Source: Sapria himalayana (lineage: Eukaryota > Streptophyta > Magnoliopsida > Malpighiales > Rafflesiaceae). Taken from it: a stretch of 64,000 nt of DNA. A model generated the notes under the pieces. The model was not told the origin of the DNA. It saw only the letters and a program-made list of their open reading frames with translations, and ran no database searches. The stretch covers positions 1,213,501 through 1,277,500 of the forward strand of contig JAREIK010002463.1 in NCBI GenBank assembly GCA_029783825.1, given 5' to 3'. The position numbers and the translations under genes are program-made. Numbering within the stretch: position 1 is the first letter of the stretch; every line of letters starts with the position of its first letter. Positions 13,646 through 25,300 of this stretch are shown here, piece after piece.

Positions 13646-13849
13646 TTTGCAATTTAAAATATAATGAACTACAATTCATAATAATTAAACTCACTAAAAT
13701 AAAAATGATAATGATGTATTCAACAAATATTAACTTATAAATAAGAAATTAAAAAGAGATTGGAAAAACATGCAATTCTTATGTTGTGTGCTTTTATTTT
13801 AGAAGTAAAAACAACTAAAAAATTATTGAAACCATAATGTTTAAAGGAA

Positions 13850-15510
13850 GATCTTGATTAGAAATGTTTTTAATGTGATTTGAGATATTTTATATGCAAG
13901 TTCTCAAAAACTAGATATTCAAATATAATTGGAGTTTTGGTAGATACATTTTAGAAGGAAGATCTTGATTAAATGAATTTGGCCAAATGAATGCTATCAT
14001 AGTTTTGGTAGATACATTTCTCCTAGTATAATTGGAGCATGTTTAAGTCAATTTGATATGATTATTTAGTAAAGTTGTTTATCGGCCATGTCATGCCAAT
14101 ACAACTGATTTTTTGAGGTTCAGCCAGGACACCGTGCTGTTCCAGACATGACATTGCATTTCTTGGGCTGTGTTTGCTGGCAAGGAGACATGGAAGTGAG
14201 CCCGACATGGCCCATTGCCCCCGAGGGGAACAAGGCGTGTTATGATCGTGTTGGTCGGGTTGAACTCGACTCACTTCCGACATGATTGGGCCATGAATGC
14301 GGCTATTTCAGGCTAGCCTAGGTTAATTGCATGGTGCCATGGGTTTGCTTTAGGCTAGGCTAGGCCCTAGTCAACAGTCCAATAGGCTACTGCCAATCGG
14401 GAGAAGCTAAGCCAACCCCTCATCCCATATGGCTTATTGTCTAGGGCTATTGGATTTCAATCTTACAGCTGTTGGATTTCTGCCCATATTGTTGGATATC
14501 TACCCACAACCATTGGTACAAATTTCAACGGTTGGTGCGTGGTAATGTTTTCTAAATATTTTTTTATTTAATATTTTATCACTTAATTGACAGGGCAGTG
14601 ATGTGCATTGTTATCTTGTCGGAAGCCGGCCAATGCAAAGGCAATGACCTTATTTTGAAATGGGGCGTGTGCACATCACACATCCCATGTAATATAATAT
14701 TATTTAAACTATCGTGTGGGTGTTATGTGCTTGTTTTTTTAAAATTTAGCATAGATATTGTGTGTTCTGTGTCGTGCCTAGCATGGCTTATTCAGGTTGT
14801 GCCTTGGGCCAGCCCAAAGAACACCTCTATTATTTAGTTTAATTTATTTGATTCTTTGTGCATCATATAGTTTATGTGATATGTGTAGTTCATAGTGCAA
14901 ACCTATTGAAGACAGTGTTGACAATAAGATAATTATTGGAAGGAAATTATTTAAAGGAAGATTTTGATTAGAAGATTTGGTCAAATAATATTATGGTAGT
15001 TTTGATGGATATATTTCTTCTAGAATAATTTATTTTTTTATTTTAGTTTGTTGAAGTTTATTTGATATGATAATCTAGATTAATTATTTGATTCTCTATG
15101 TATCATGTAGTTTTTGTTATGTAACTCTAAATATAAGCCTATTGATTTTTTTTTTTTTTTGGTAATAAGATGATTGATTAATAGAAGAAAGATTTTTAAA
15201 GATTTTGATTAGAAGATGTTTGAATATGTTTTGGGATATGTTATAGTTAATTACTCAAAATTAAATATTCTAATATAGCTTGATTAGTTGATTAGATGAA
15301 TTTGGCCAAAAAAAATATTATTGTAGCTTGGTAGATACGTTTCTTCTAGCATAATCTATTTTTTCATTATAGTCTATTTAGGTCAATTTGATATGATTTA
15401 GTTAATTATTTATTTTTTATGTATCACATTGTTTTTGTGATATGTTATTCCTAGTACAAGCCTATTGATTTATTCTGGACAATATGAGGATAGATTAAAA
15501 AAAGAATGTT
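13850..15510. repeat. Locally tandem dispersed repeat, about three units
   Basis: Similar units begin near 13976, 14971 and 15294. Each starts with a GAATTTGGCCAAA-like motif followed by a 'TTTGGTAGATACATTTCT' block, a 'GTCAATTTGATATGATT' block and an 'AAGCCTATTGATT' block. The first unit is split by the transposon at 14070-14829. A fourth unit lies near 58138, followed by about 0.8 kb that stays colinear with 15510-16100. No coding capacity or transposon ends were recognised, so the class is unknown. Confidence 0.6.
14070..14829. mobile_element. hAT-type miniature element (760 bp) with perfect target duplication
   Basis: It is flanked by a perfect 8-bp direct repeat TTATTTAG (14062-14069 and 14830-14837). 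The left end is TAAAGTTGTTTATCGG and the right end, reversed, is TAGAGGTGTTCTTTGGGC, both of the GC-rich family type. Removing the element and one duplication restores continuity with neighbouring copies of the host repeat, which still show the uninterrupted site. No transposase is encoded. Confidence 0.85.
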
Positions 15511-16951
15511 TTTTATCATTTTTGACATTGTAAGAGGATTGAGTACTTTTGTGACACTTGTTGACTATTATATCCAATGTAGAGTTAAGTTTTTTCTCAT
15601 TATTAATATTGTAGGATGATTACTTGTTGAATATTACATCTTGCTCATAGATTCATTGTTTATAAGACTATTAGAGATGAGAGAGATTAATTAATCTAGT
15701 TGTTGACTATCTAGAGTCTACTCTTGATACTATTATTATATATGGAAGTGGAACATGGTACAAAAGATTCATTTTTAGACTAATTACATATTTATTCTAG
15801 TTTTCAAGCATTTTAGTTTTTTTATACTTTCTATTTTTGACATAAAAAAGATTAATTTGAGAACTAATAATCATGTCACAAATATTTGTTTTTTGTTTTT
15901 TATTTCTCAAATGTTGTTGGTTACGAAAGCATCAACCTCAACTCATGTTTTATATGTTACTCATTTTTCTTATGGTTTATTATTTGTGTCATAAGTTGTA
16001 AAGCATCTAAATTTTGATATTCATTTTTTTATTTAAAAGTAATTTTTAGGATTTTTGGAATTAAGATAATTTGTTATATATTTTATTCTATGTGAGTATA
16101 TAAATGGTTGATATAGATTTTTTAAAACTCAATAAGTTTGATACCCGTGAGATATATAAATATTTTATTATTTTTTATTGATAATTATTATAATATTGTG
16201 GTTATATTTATTTAAAAATAAATTAATTTTTTTATATTTTTATATTTTGGTAAAATAATAAAATATAAATTAATTGTAATATCAAAATTTTAAAGATTGA
16301 CGATATATTAGGGTTTATATCTGATCAATTTATTGATTATTTTTGAATATAAGATAATCTATTAAATATCATGTGTAAGTGTAAGTATTCAAATTTGAAA
16401 TGAAGTAGCGAAGAGAACATAAATATCTGATTGGTGTTAATAATACACTTTATATTCATTAAAGTATTCATAAATAATTTTGAGAGATATACTTTTACTC
16501 ATATGTTATCTAATTATTGATGTAATTTTTAATTTTATATTTATGGAGAGAGTATTCAGTTTTTTAATCTGTGTATTTGAGGATATATAATTTATACATG
16601 ACCTCATTTGGATGTGAGAAGATGACACCTTTTCTTGGATGCTCTGGTAATTAAACAAAGTTTAAATGTTTTTGACATGACATGTTATAGTTAGAGTAAT
16701 TATCAATGCAAATGAATATTTTTTAGATGAGTGTTTTTTTTTAAAATTCAATGCATTTTGTTGAGATATACAAGATTTCGAGCATTTGCCTATTCATAGC
16801 TTGATGATGTTCTTATTGGAGCTATATCAAAATATCTTATCTCTTAAATTTTTTTAAAGTTGTTGTATCTCATTTTTTTGAGATTTCAACTTTCATTTCC
16901 TCTCACTCACCAGTAGTATTATTTGAAAATGAAATTTTCTTTAGCAAAAAT
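15511..16951. other. AT-rich stretch, partly a dispersed repeat
   Basis: About 15510-16100 is colinear by eye with 58360-59060 near the right end of the window. No coding sequence was recognised. Confidence 0.45.
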
Positions 16952-17131
16952 GAAAGAAATTATGAGGCTTTAGTTGTTGATTTCTCTCACTTCCTAGCAA
17001 TGTCACAGGATGCTGAGCATTTCTCTGGCAAGGATGTAGATGAAAGAAATCATGATATTTTAGATGTTGATTTCTCTTAATTTTCAATAACATTGCAAGA
17101 TGTTGAGTGTTTCTCAATAAAGATTAAAAAA
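16952..17131 (+). repeat. Imperfect 90-bp direct tandem repeat, possibly old coding DNA
   Basis: Two units start at 16952 and 17042 with GAAAGAAAT and run in register for 90 bp each, a multiple of three. The first reads through without a stop in one frame (for example YEALVVDFSHFLAMSQDAEH); the second shows the same pattern but has a stop. No family was recognised. Confidence 0.55.
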
Positions 17132-19390
17132 ATTCTGAAAAAGAAGTTTCTTTCCCTTCAATTTGTCTTGCTTCATTGATGAGGGATAGATATAATTCAT
17201 CTTACAGTATATACTTGGAGGAGATATGTTGATCAACTTACTAATTAGTCACTAGTAGAGTTAGATGATAATGCAAGTAATTTTATTGATCATAATCTTC
17301 TAATTGTTATTTGAAAGAAATATCAATATTATTCTTACTATTATATTTTATTAGTTTTATCTTTTTTTATATATTTTTTTTGTATAATATTTTTGTATTT
17401 TTTCTAGATAACAAGATGATGTGATCTTTCTTCTAGATATTCTATCATATTGTATAACATATCATGTAGAAATTGATATATGTTTTTTATTGTTGTGAAA
17501 TTTGGTATTTTATCATTTGAAAAAATATATTATTTGGTTTCAGGTAGATATTCATCACGAAGACTAGTTCTAGTATTAAGATAAGGTAAGTTTAAAACTT
17601 AATTGATAGTTAGTGGATTTACATTGGTATACAAAGTAGATTATTTAGATATGTTTGTTCTAATAACCAAAATGATTTTGTTTTAAATGAGGAATGACTC
17701 ACATATGATATATTTGTTAGTTAGATATATACATGATGTATTTCTTCATGAAATTTTTGATGAGGAATTATTATGATGAGTCTAAACTAATTGTGTTTGT
17801 ATATTATAGAAATCCTTACGTGGAATGAAGTAATCTCGAAAGCTTGAAGTAAGATATTATATTTATCTTTTTTTTTTCTTTGGTGTTATACACGTGTACT
17901 TGGTTTCTTAGTTTTTATTGGAGTTCATAATGCATACATATTTTTTTATTTGCGTATGGTTGATGAAGATTGTTTTATTAGAGATGATAAGTAGTAGATT
18001 ACCCAACTCAAAAAGTTCATACAATTATAATAATCATGAGGTCATAGTGGAAATATATAATGAATATTTTTATTAAGTTTGATCTTTTAGGTAATAAATT
18101 AGTTAAAATTTTATTAAAGCTAAAAATTGATTTTCAGATGTTATAGATATATTTATTTATTTATTTATTTTGATATTGAAGAATTGTAGGAATATTTATT
18201 TATTTGACATTCACTAAATTAAATATAGTATATATTGTTATTATAACTAGGCATTTTCTTATTTTTTATAGGAATATTTATATGATCTGATTTTCATGTG
18301 TTGTAGACATAATTCTTAATTAATTATTTTGATTCATGTTGGGATTTATGATTTGGTTGGCACATATAGTAGTTTCGTGATATGTTTTAAGTCTTTTGTG
18401 AGGGATTATTTTTTTTTTTTTTTGAAAAAATAAAATATCGATAATTATTTCTTATTTCAACCCATAAGCAAAGGACAAAGTAATGACTATTACATGTGAC
18501 TTTTTTTTGGGTTTGACACTCATTCATTAAGATTGATTTTTGAGTTAAGTCTTACTTTTTTTTTTGTGACGGTTAGATAAACATATTAATTTTATTCAGG
18601 TCTTTCACAACTAGATGAAACAGATTATAAATGATGATTAATTTTGTTGAGAAGATACAAAACAAATTCATTGCTATAACATAATTTTTCTTCAAAACAT
18701 TTCTTCTTCATGAAGATATTGTGAAAATCGCAATTTTTATTTTTTATCTTCTAAGATCGATGTGTAAGTATCAACTTGAAGAAAAATATTGAAGATTATA
18801 TTTTATTTTTAATTTATAATAATGAATTACTTTTGTTTGTATCTTATTTAATTATTTGATGATGTTATTTTATGTTTTTTACCTCAAAGATGTTTACACA
18901 TCTCAATTTTTAATTTTTTAAGATCTATTGTATTAGTATATGTTAATTATGTTAGGCAAATTTTCACCAACATAAAAATGAATGGAACTTGGGTTAAAAC
19001 AATTTGTTTATATCTGCAGGTGTCAAACTAAAAAATCATGAAGCCATACTATATTTGGGTTATATTTGATTATAGGGTAGTAATTTGATTTGTATGCAAA
19101 ATTTATTTAGTTTTTTTTCTGAATTTATTTTTAGCTAAAGATTTCATTTCGTTTACTACAAACCTGAATCAATTAAGTGAGCTGTGTGGTGATAGTGTCT
19201 GGTGTGCAACAGTTGGTTCTCTGTATGAATGGCGTGCAAAATCAAATTTAACTTCTGTATGGCTTGTTGGTTGATAGATACTCTTTTCCTGCTATATATT
19301 TTTGTAAAATATGATTGATGAATTCTGTTTTTCCCTTCTTTATGCTGTCTATCTGCAGGCTTAATGTAAGTTATTAATTTTTCCATGCAG
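17132..19390. other. AT-rich DNA directly upstream of the first visible RIK exon
   Basis: No further RIK exon was found here by eye. It is presumably intron of that gene, ending in a T-rich tract and the acceptor at 19389-19390. Confidence 0.5.
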
Positions 19391-22300
19391 ATAAAGGATA
19401 CGTCAGAACGAATTCTAGCTGTTGATCATGCAGCTGCATTGATTGAGGAAATGCTCAAACAGGGTAGGAACTTACCTTTGGCTCTGACGTGTCAGATGGA
19501 AATGGTTAATGGAGAGAAGGTAGGCATGTTTTGGCTTGCTGAATTAAGTGGTACAATTACCACCCCAATATAGTTATCTGGATGTCATAAGTTCTAACCG
19601 GAAAGGTTTCTCAGGCACTGAGCAAATGTGTGTTTTTGCCCTTTGACGCAGACCCATCATCAAACATTGCTAGCAAAATCCGTGGACCAAATGTGAGTTC
19701 TTTGTTCTCGCCCTGGTCTTCTTTTTATGATTGAGCTTTGAAATGTGAAAAATAAAGAGAAAACGAATTGAAAAGTTGGAAAGGTATCTTCAATTGAGCT
19801 TCTCCTACATGAAAACAAACTGAAAGCCCACAGTTTCAAGTGCAAAATAGCTAAAAATAGTCTCCTGGACTTGATGGAATGAGAGAATTTTCAATTTTCA
19901 AGTTAATCTTATTGCATTTTATTCATAATAAATCTTTGGTTATTGATGTTTGTTTCTCTTTAATTGTAGTTCTTGTTATGCAAGATTTTGTTGAGAGATT
20001 CTAATGTTTGAGCTTTCTCTCACATCTCCAAACCATTGGGAGAGCTTGCTTCTGTTTTGTGGTTGTATTGTTTGATATATACAGGATGAGTACATAAATC
20101 ACATAATGAACGTAACAGGAGCAACTGTTATACTTAAAGGTCTTGGTTCTGGACACTTGGGTAGTCCAGATGGTGGAGGTACTACACAATTGAATTCAAT
20201 TTTTTATCTTTGCTAACTTTTTAACCTGCCATGCATTTTACAGTTGTGCTTTTGTTATCTTAAGTTATAATTGTTGACTCTTTCATTTAAGCATAGATAT
20301 GGAGAAACCTCTTCATTTGTTATTGTCTGCTAATAATGGAAAAAGTCTGGAAGATGCAAAATGCTTGGCTGAAAATCTTATGGAAACAATTTGTGGAGAG
20401 TTTATTCCACACAGGTAATATTGCACTGTTAGAATCACAAATTCTATGGAATATATAATATGAGTATACACAACCATAGAGACCCCATTTGGCTTTTCCT
20501 TTAATGGAATTCATTTTTTTTTTCTATATCATGTCATTGCATGTAATCTAGTTTTTAGGATATCAATGGAACGTCACTACTTATTATAATCCATATTCAT
20601 AGCCTTTTGGTCTTGAACATGCCTAAATTTTGGCATAACATGCCTTTTAGCTAATTAATTTAGATAATTTTATTCAAAATTAATTTAGATAATATTGGGA
20701 TGACTTATCACTTGAAAAATATTTGTTTTGGTTGCAAACATCGGAGGTTATGTCTTGGTGTAATAATAAATATTTTTATCTAAGGGTGGTAGTCTAGCTT
20801 TTGAGATTTATTAGATATAATTTTTTTGATTTTTAGGGATAAAGTTGCTTAGATAGTAATTTCTCACATACTTAATGCTAAAATGAGTCTTGTATATTCG
20901 ATATTATCTCTATATTTAAAATAAAGTGTTCCTCACCTTATGTTTGTTAACCAACCTTATAGCATTGATGTGTCACATTGTCTAGTAGACACAAAAAGTT
21001 TCTTCGACCTTTGAACTAGAAACTCAACTCTTCTAAGAAGTCACTAATCCATTAGATATCATAAGTAATTGATATTATAGTCATATACTTAATCTTTATA
21101 ATATATTTAAAAATTTTGGTCTGTTATTTATTTCTTAGTAGATAAAATTATCTCATAAAAATAAAGTTGTGTTGAATATTCTTTTTGTAATCATTAGAGC
21201 TTATTTATAATGAATGCGCTTCAACATGGTCATGCTCTTGATCTTTGAATGAAATCATATGTCATTTGGCCTTTGTCATGTATTAGAGAATTTTGAAAAG
21301 AAGTCTATAAGAGTTTGTATGTGAGAATTTTGAGAATACTTAAGATATCAAATTATTTGTCTAAAACTCAATATGCAAGACAACTTTAGTTATAAAATGC
21401 CTAATTAATCTTTTTTCATAATTAGATTATCATCAATCTATACTATTAATATCACATATTGTCGTACTCATCAATATTTATAGAAACATTAATATTTTGA
21501 CACACATCTCTTCAGGTCAAAAGTGTTAAGTGTTAGAGAGAATTTATTGAATTACATCATAGGAGATTGTTTCATGTCGTAAAGAGTTTTTCCTAGCTTA
21601 CACACTACACATGGACTTTAGAATAGTAAATATGGTTGTTGTGATATTAACAGTTACTCCTTAGTCCTTAAGATTATTCTACAAGAATGCACTTCTCATG
21701 TATAATTGATACTATTCATATGTGAGAAGTAGCAATAGAAAGCAATGCATTTGTGTACATTCATTGCTATTAATATGGTATAATCTGATATGTGATACGT
21801 GATTATTATCACATATAATATGATAGTCATTTTGATTATAAGAGAAAAAATATTTTTTTATAATTATAATCATAAATTTGTATAAATTTTATTGTTAATA
21901 TATATTTTAGTCTAATTAGTTTTTATCTAAGTCATTTTTCACGGTGTACATCCACTTGCATTCTATTTAATATCTAAAAGTTTGAGAATAAGATCTAATG
22001 TATGATTAAAAATAATTCCATAACGAGTGTCAGAGATTCTCAAACTACTAAGGATAAAAAATAAAATTAGTTATACCAAAATAAGAGTTAGAGAGTACAT
22101 ATGATAATGAGTATTGGTAAAATACATTGTTGATTTCTTTCGTAGAGCAATTATAAAGTAATTGCTACTTTGAACTGGATCAATTGATGTTATAGATAAT
22201 TTTTCTTGGCGAGGCTGTTAGTATATTCATCTAGTATATATATTTAGGTTGTGATTATCAAGTCTTCCAATTATCTCTCCTTCTAAGAAAAACTCATCTC

Positions 22301-25300
22301 TCATGTCTTGTGGAATATTTACAATGAACTCTTCTTTCTGACACATGTCTTCAAGTGGCATCTTATTATTCTCATTACAACTAGTAGTGCTTAGAGATGA
22401 TAAATGAGTAGTGTCATGTCTGCACGATCCATTTTTGAGTGGTCCAGTCAAGCTACAATGCCTTGCCATGCATGACCTTACATGAGAGTCTTGTCGTACT
22501 CAACATGATATGGTTGTCACTTGTCAGTCTGTCCAGCCCAGCACAACACTGTCGACATGATTTCAGGCAGATTTTTTCCTTCAGTGCCGGGTCATCTTGG
22601 GTCGTGCTTGCTCGTGGCATGATCGGGTTTAAATAAAATTTTAAAAAACCCACCACGTCAGGTACAACACTTAAAAAAAGGTTGAGTGATGTTCAGGATC
22701 ACGATGACTCATGACCAGTGACATGTTACTGGGATGCGGTCCCAATTCACTGTTATAATGCCGGTGAACTGTGCTAAAATGCTAAGCACGTTGGTTGTGT
22801 GAGGCCTAGCATGAGGCACGATATTTTTTGGCCTGGCATGGCACTAGTCGTGCCTCGGGTCGGCATGACCCAGTTTCATGCACGAACTATGCCTTAGGCT
22901 AGCTTAGTTGGGCCATGTCTTGTGTTTTGCCTGGGCTTTCTGTCATACTTGTCACTTCTAGTTGTGCTAGTAATATTAGACACATGAGTATGATTATTTA
23001 TCACTTTGACTGGAGTAACAACTAAACAGTGAAATGATTATATCACTATAGTGTTAAAATGTAGGTTCTCTTGGATTGAATTGTTAAAAATGGACTTGTC
23101 TTGAAAGAACATCTCATTCACATTTGTACTTAAAAAATTTGTATTACATTCTTCTGACCTTTGATGAGTAGTACATACTTTCCTTCAAAATACTTGAGTG
23201 CCCAAAAAAATTTAAAAAAATATTTGAGTATCCAAAAAAACAAAATAAATACGTGAGTACCCAAAAAAATATATTTAATAATTCAAGCCATATTTTTTTT
23301 TTTGAAGAGAGAAATTTTGAATAAAATATACTCAAATTATGTATAAAAAGTAAAAAAAATTTATAGATATAAAAGTTGATTAAGAACGTAATAGTCAGTA
23401 CTATTTTTTTCAAAAATATTTATGAACACTTTTATACAATTGAAATATTTTAATTATTTCAATTAAATATTAATTTATTTTATACATAAATACTAACCCA
23501 AAATAGTTGGTGAATTATCTTGTATATCTATTATAATTATTAAAAAATTTAATAAAATATCTTAGTTGATCATATGTGATCATTCTATAAGATTTTAAAA
23601 TATTTGAACGAATAAGATGAAATGAGTCTTTTTTATCACTTTCCTGATGTGCCTGGATAAAAATTTTAGTGTGCTTTCTTATTTGATATATCTTATAGTT
23701 AATAGAAATTATTCTTTTGGTGATTGTCTTTCTAATCTTTAACTTATCAAATAATAGATCTTCATAATAAGAGTGCATAATCAACAAGTCAATAATAACT
23801 ACGTAGAGGGACTCATGTAGGTGAAAAGAAATAAATATAATCTATTTCATTCAATCCATAGGGAAGTTATCTATATGGTTTGTCAATTTTGCACAAAGAT
23901 ACTATAAGAAATAATGCTATAACTTAGTTATTTAATAAAATAATTGATTGAAAATAAATTATAATGAAATTCGGATTCAAAAAAAATGCATGTTAAAAAA
24001 AGAATAAATATGAGAATAATAATAGAGTTATCTGCATAGTTTTTTTTTTGATAAGTAATAAAATTTAATATCAAAAATTCTGTATAACCCTAGAAATGAT
24101 TCAAACTATTACAATCTTTGCCAAAAGTAATATAAATGTCTGTTTTGATTTTCCTAATTAAAAAATCTGTATCTTGTAACTTTTTTTTGAAGTATATCCT
24201 GTTCCTTTCTTTCCATATATAATATATAGTTGCTGCGTGCTATGTTGTACGGACACGGATACGGACACGGGGATACGACACGGCAAGATACGGGGACACG
24301 GCAAATTCTAAAAAACTAGGATACGGATACGCCTAGGATACGTCATGATAAAAAAAATAAAATTAAAAATAAAAATTATTAATTATAAATATTAGGTATT
24401 TTAAAATAATTAAATATACTGTATTTTAAAATAATTTAAAATTTTGTATTTTAAAATAATGTAAACAAAATGTTAGGTATTTTCCTTCCCCCCCTTCCCC
24501 CCTTCCGAAACCCCCTCCCGCCCCCCCTTCCGAAACCCCCTCTCGCCCCCCCTTCCGAAACCCACTCCCGCCCGCCCCCCCTTCCGAAACCCACTCCCGC
24601 CCGCCCCCCCTTCCGAAACCCACTCCCACCCGCCCCCCCTTCCGAAACCCACTCCCGCCCGCCCCCCCCTTCCGAAACCCCCTCCCGCCCCCCCTCCCGA
24701 AATGCATTTTTGGATACAGATTCCAAAAAACGACGCGTTTTTGGAATCTGTTTTCAAAAATGCGTCGGATACGTCTCCGAACAACGCGTCGGATACGTCT
24801 CCGACGCGTATCCGATACGCCACGTGGCGTATCCCATACGGATTCGTGTCCGATACGCCACGTGGCGTATCGGACACGTATCCGACGCGTGTCCGACCCG
24901 TGTCCACGTGTCCACGTGTCGGACACGTGGACACGGCAGCTCCTAGGCGTATCCGTGCAACACAGGCTGCGTGAATTCCTTTGCATATATTATTCTTTGA
25001 CGTGCCTGCTATATAGGCAACTGTCATCTCTTCGAGAATTGAAGGTAAAGAATCAGTTTTAAGTATAAGCCCTGTCCAGCTTTTCAATGTGCGCCAAATG
25101 CCTTTTGTGTACCTGCATGAGTTATTTGCATTAGTCCTCATGTGCCATATGGTTCATATAATAGTATCATTGGCCATAACAAGTCAAATGCTCTAAACAC
25201 AACAAAAGAAATAAATAAGATATGATTATTTGTGATAAATGTACTATCTCTTGAATCTATGATCTAAGAGTTGAAAAAATTATGACAAAAGTGTATCTTG

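Larger units (their letters stand above)
24240..24965. mobile_element. Non-autonomous hAT-like element (726 bp) carrying a GC-rich minisatellite and palindromes
   Basis: It is flanked by a perfect 8-bp direct repeat GCTGCGTG (24232-24239 and 24966-24973). The ends are CTATGTTGTACGG at the left and, reversed, CTGTGTTGCACGG at the right, the same style as the element at 4240-5087. Subterminal zones hold many GGACACGG / CCACGTGTCC repeats. The middle contains a C-rich minisatellite (24484-24705) and two strong palindromes around CACGTG. The long open frames on both strands here come from the repeat, not from a gene. Confidence 0.85.

Noticed and set aside
1..19390. Missing 5' exons of RIK (the part encoding the beginning of the KH-like region).
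   Set aside because: I looked for the conserved GKYRPPNAPPDGEKPLY-type segment and did not find it. The exons probably lie left of the window.
23515..23787. 90-codon minus-strand open frame in the RIK intron.
   Set aside because: Codons are extremely AT-biased and no family was recognised; chance is likely in this base composition.
24426..25141. Several long open frames on both strands, up to 222 codons, with Gly/Pro/Arg-rich peptides.
   Set aside because: They follow the C-rich minisatellite and GGACACG repeats of a transposon with clear target duplications. The same repeat is open in several frames because it lacks A/T-rich stops.
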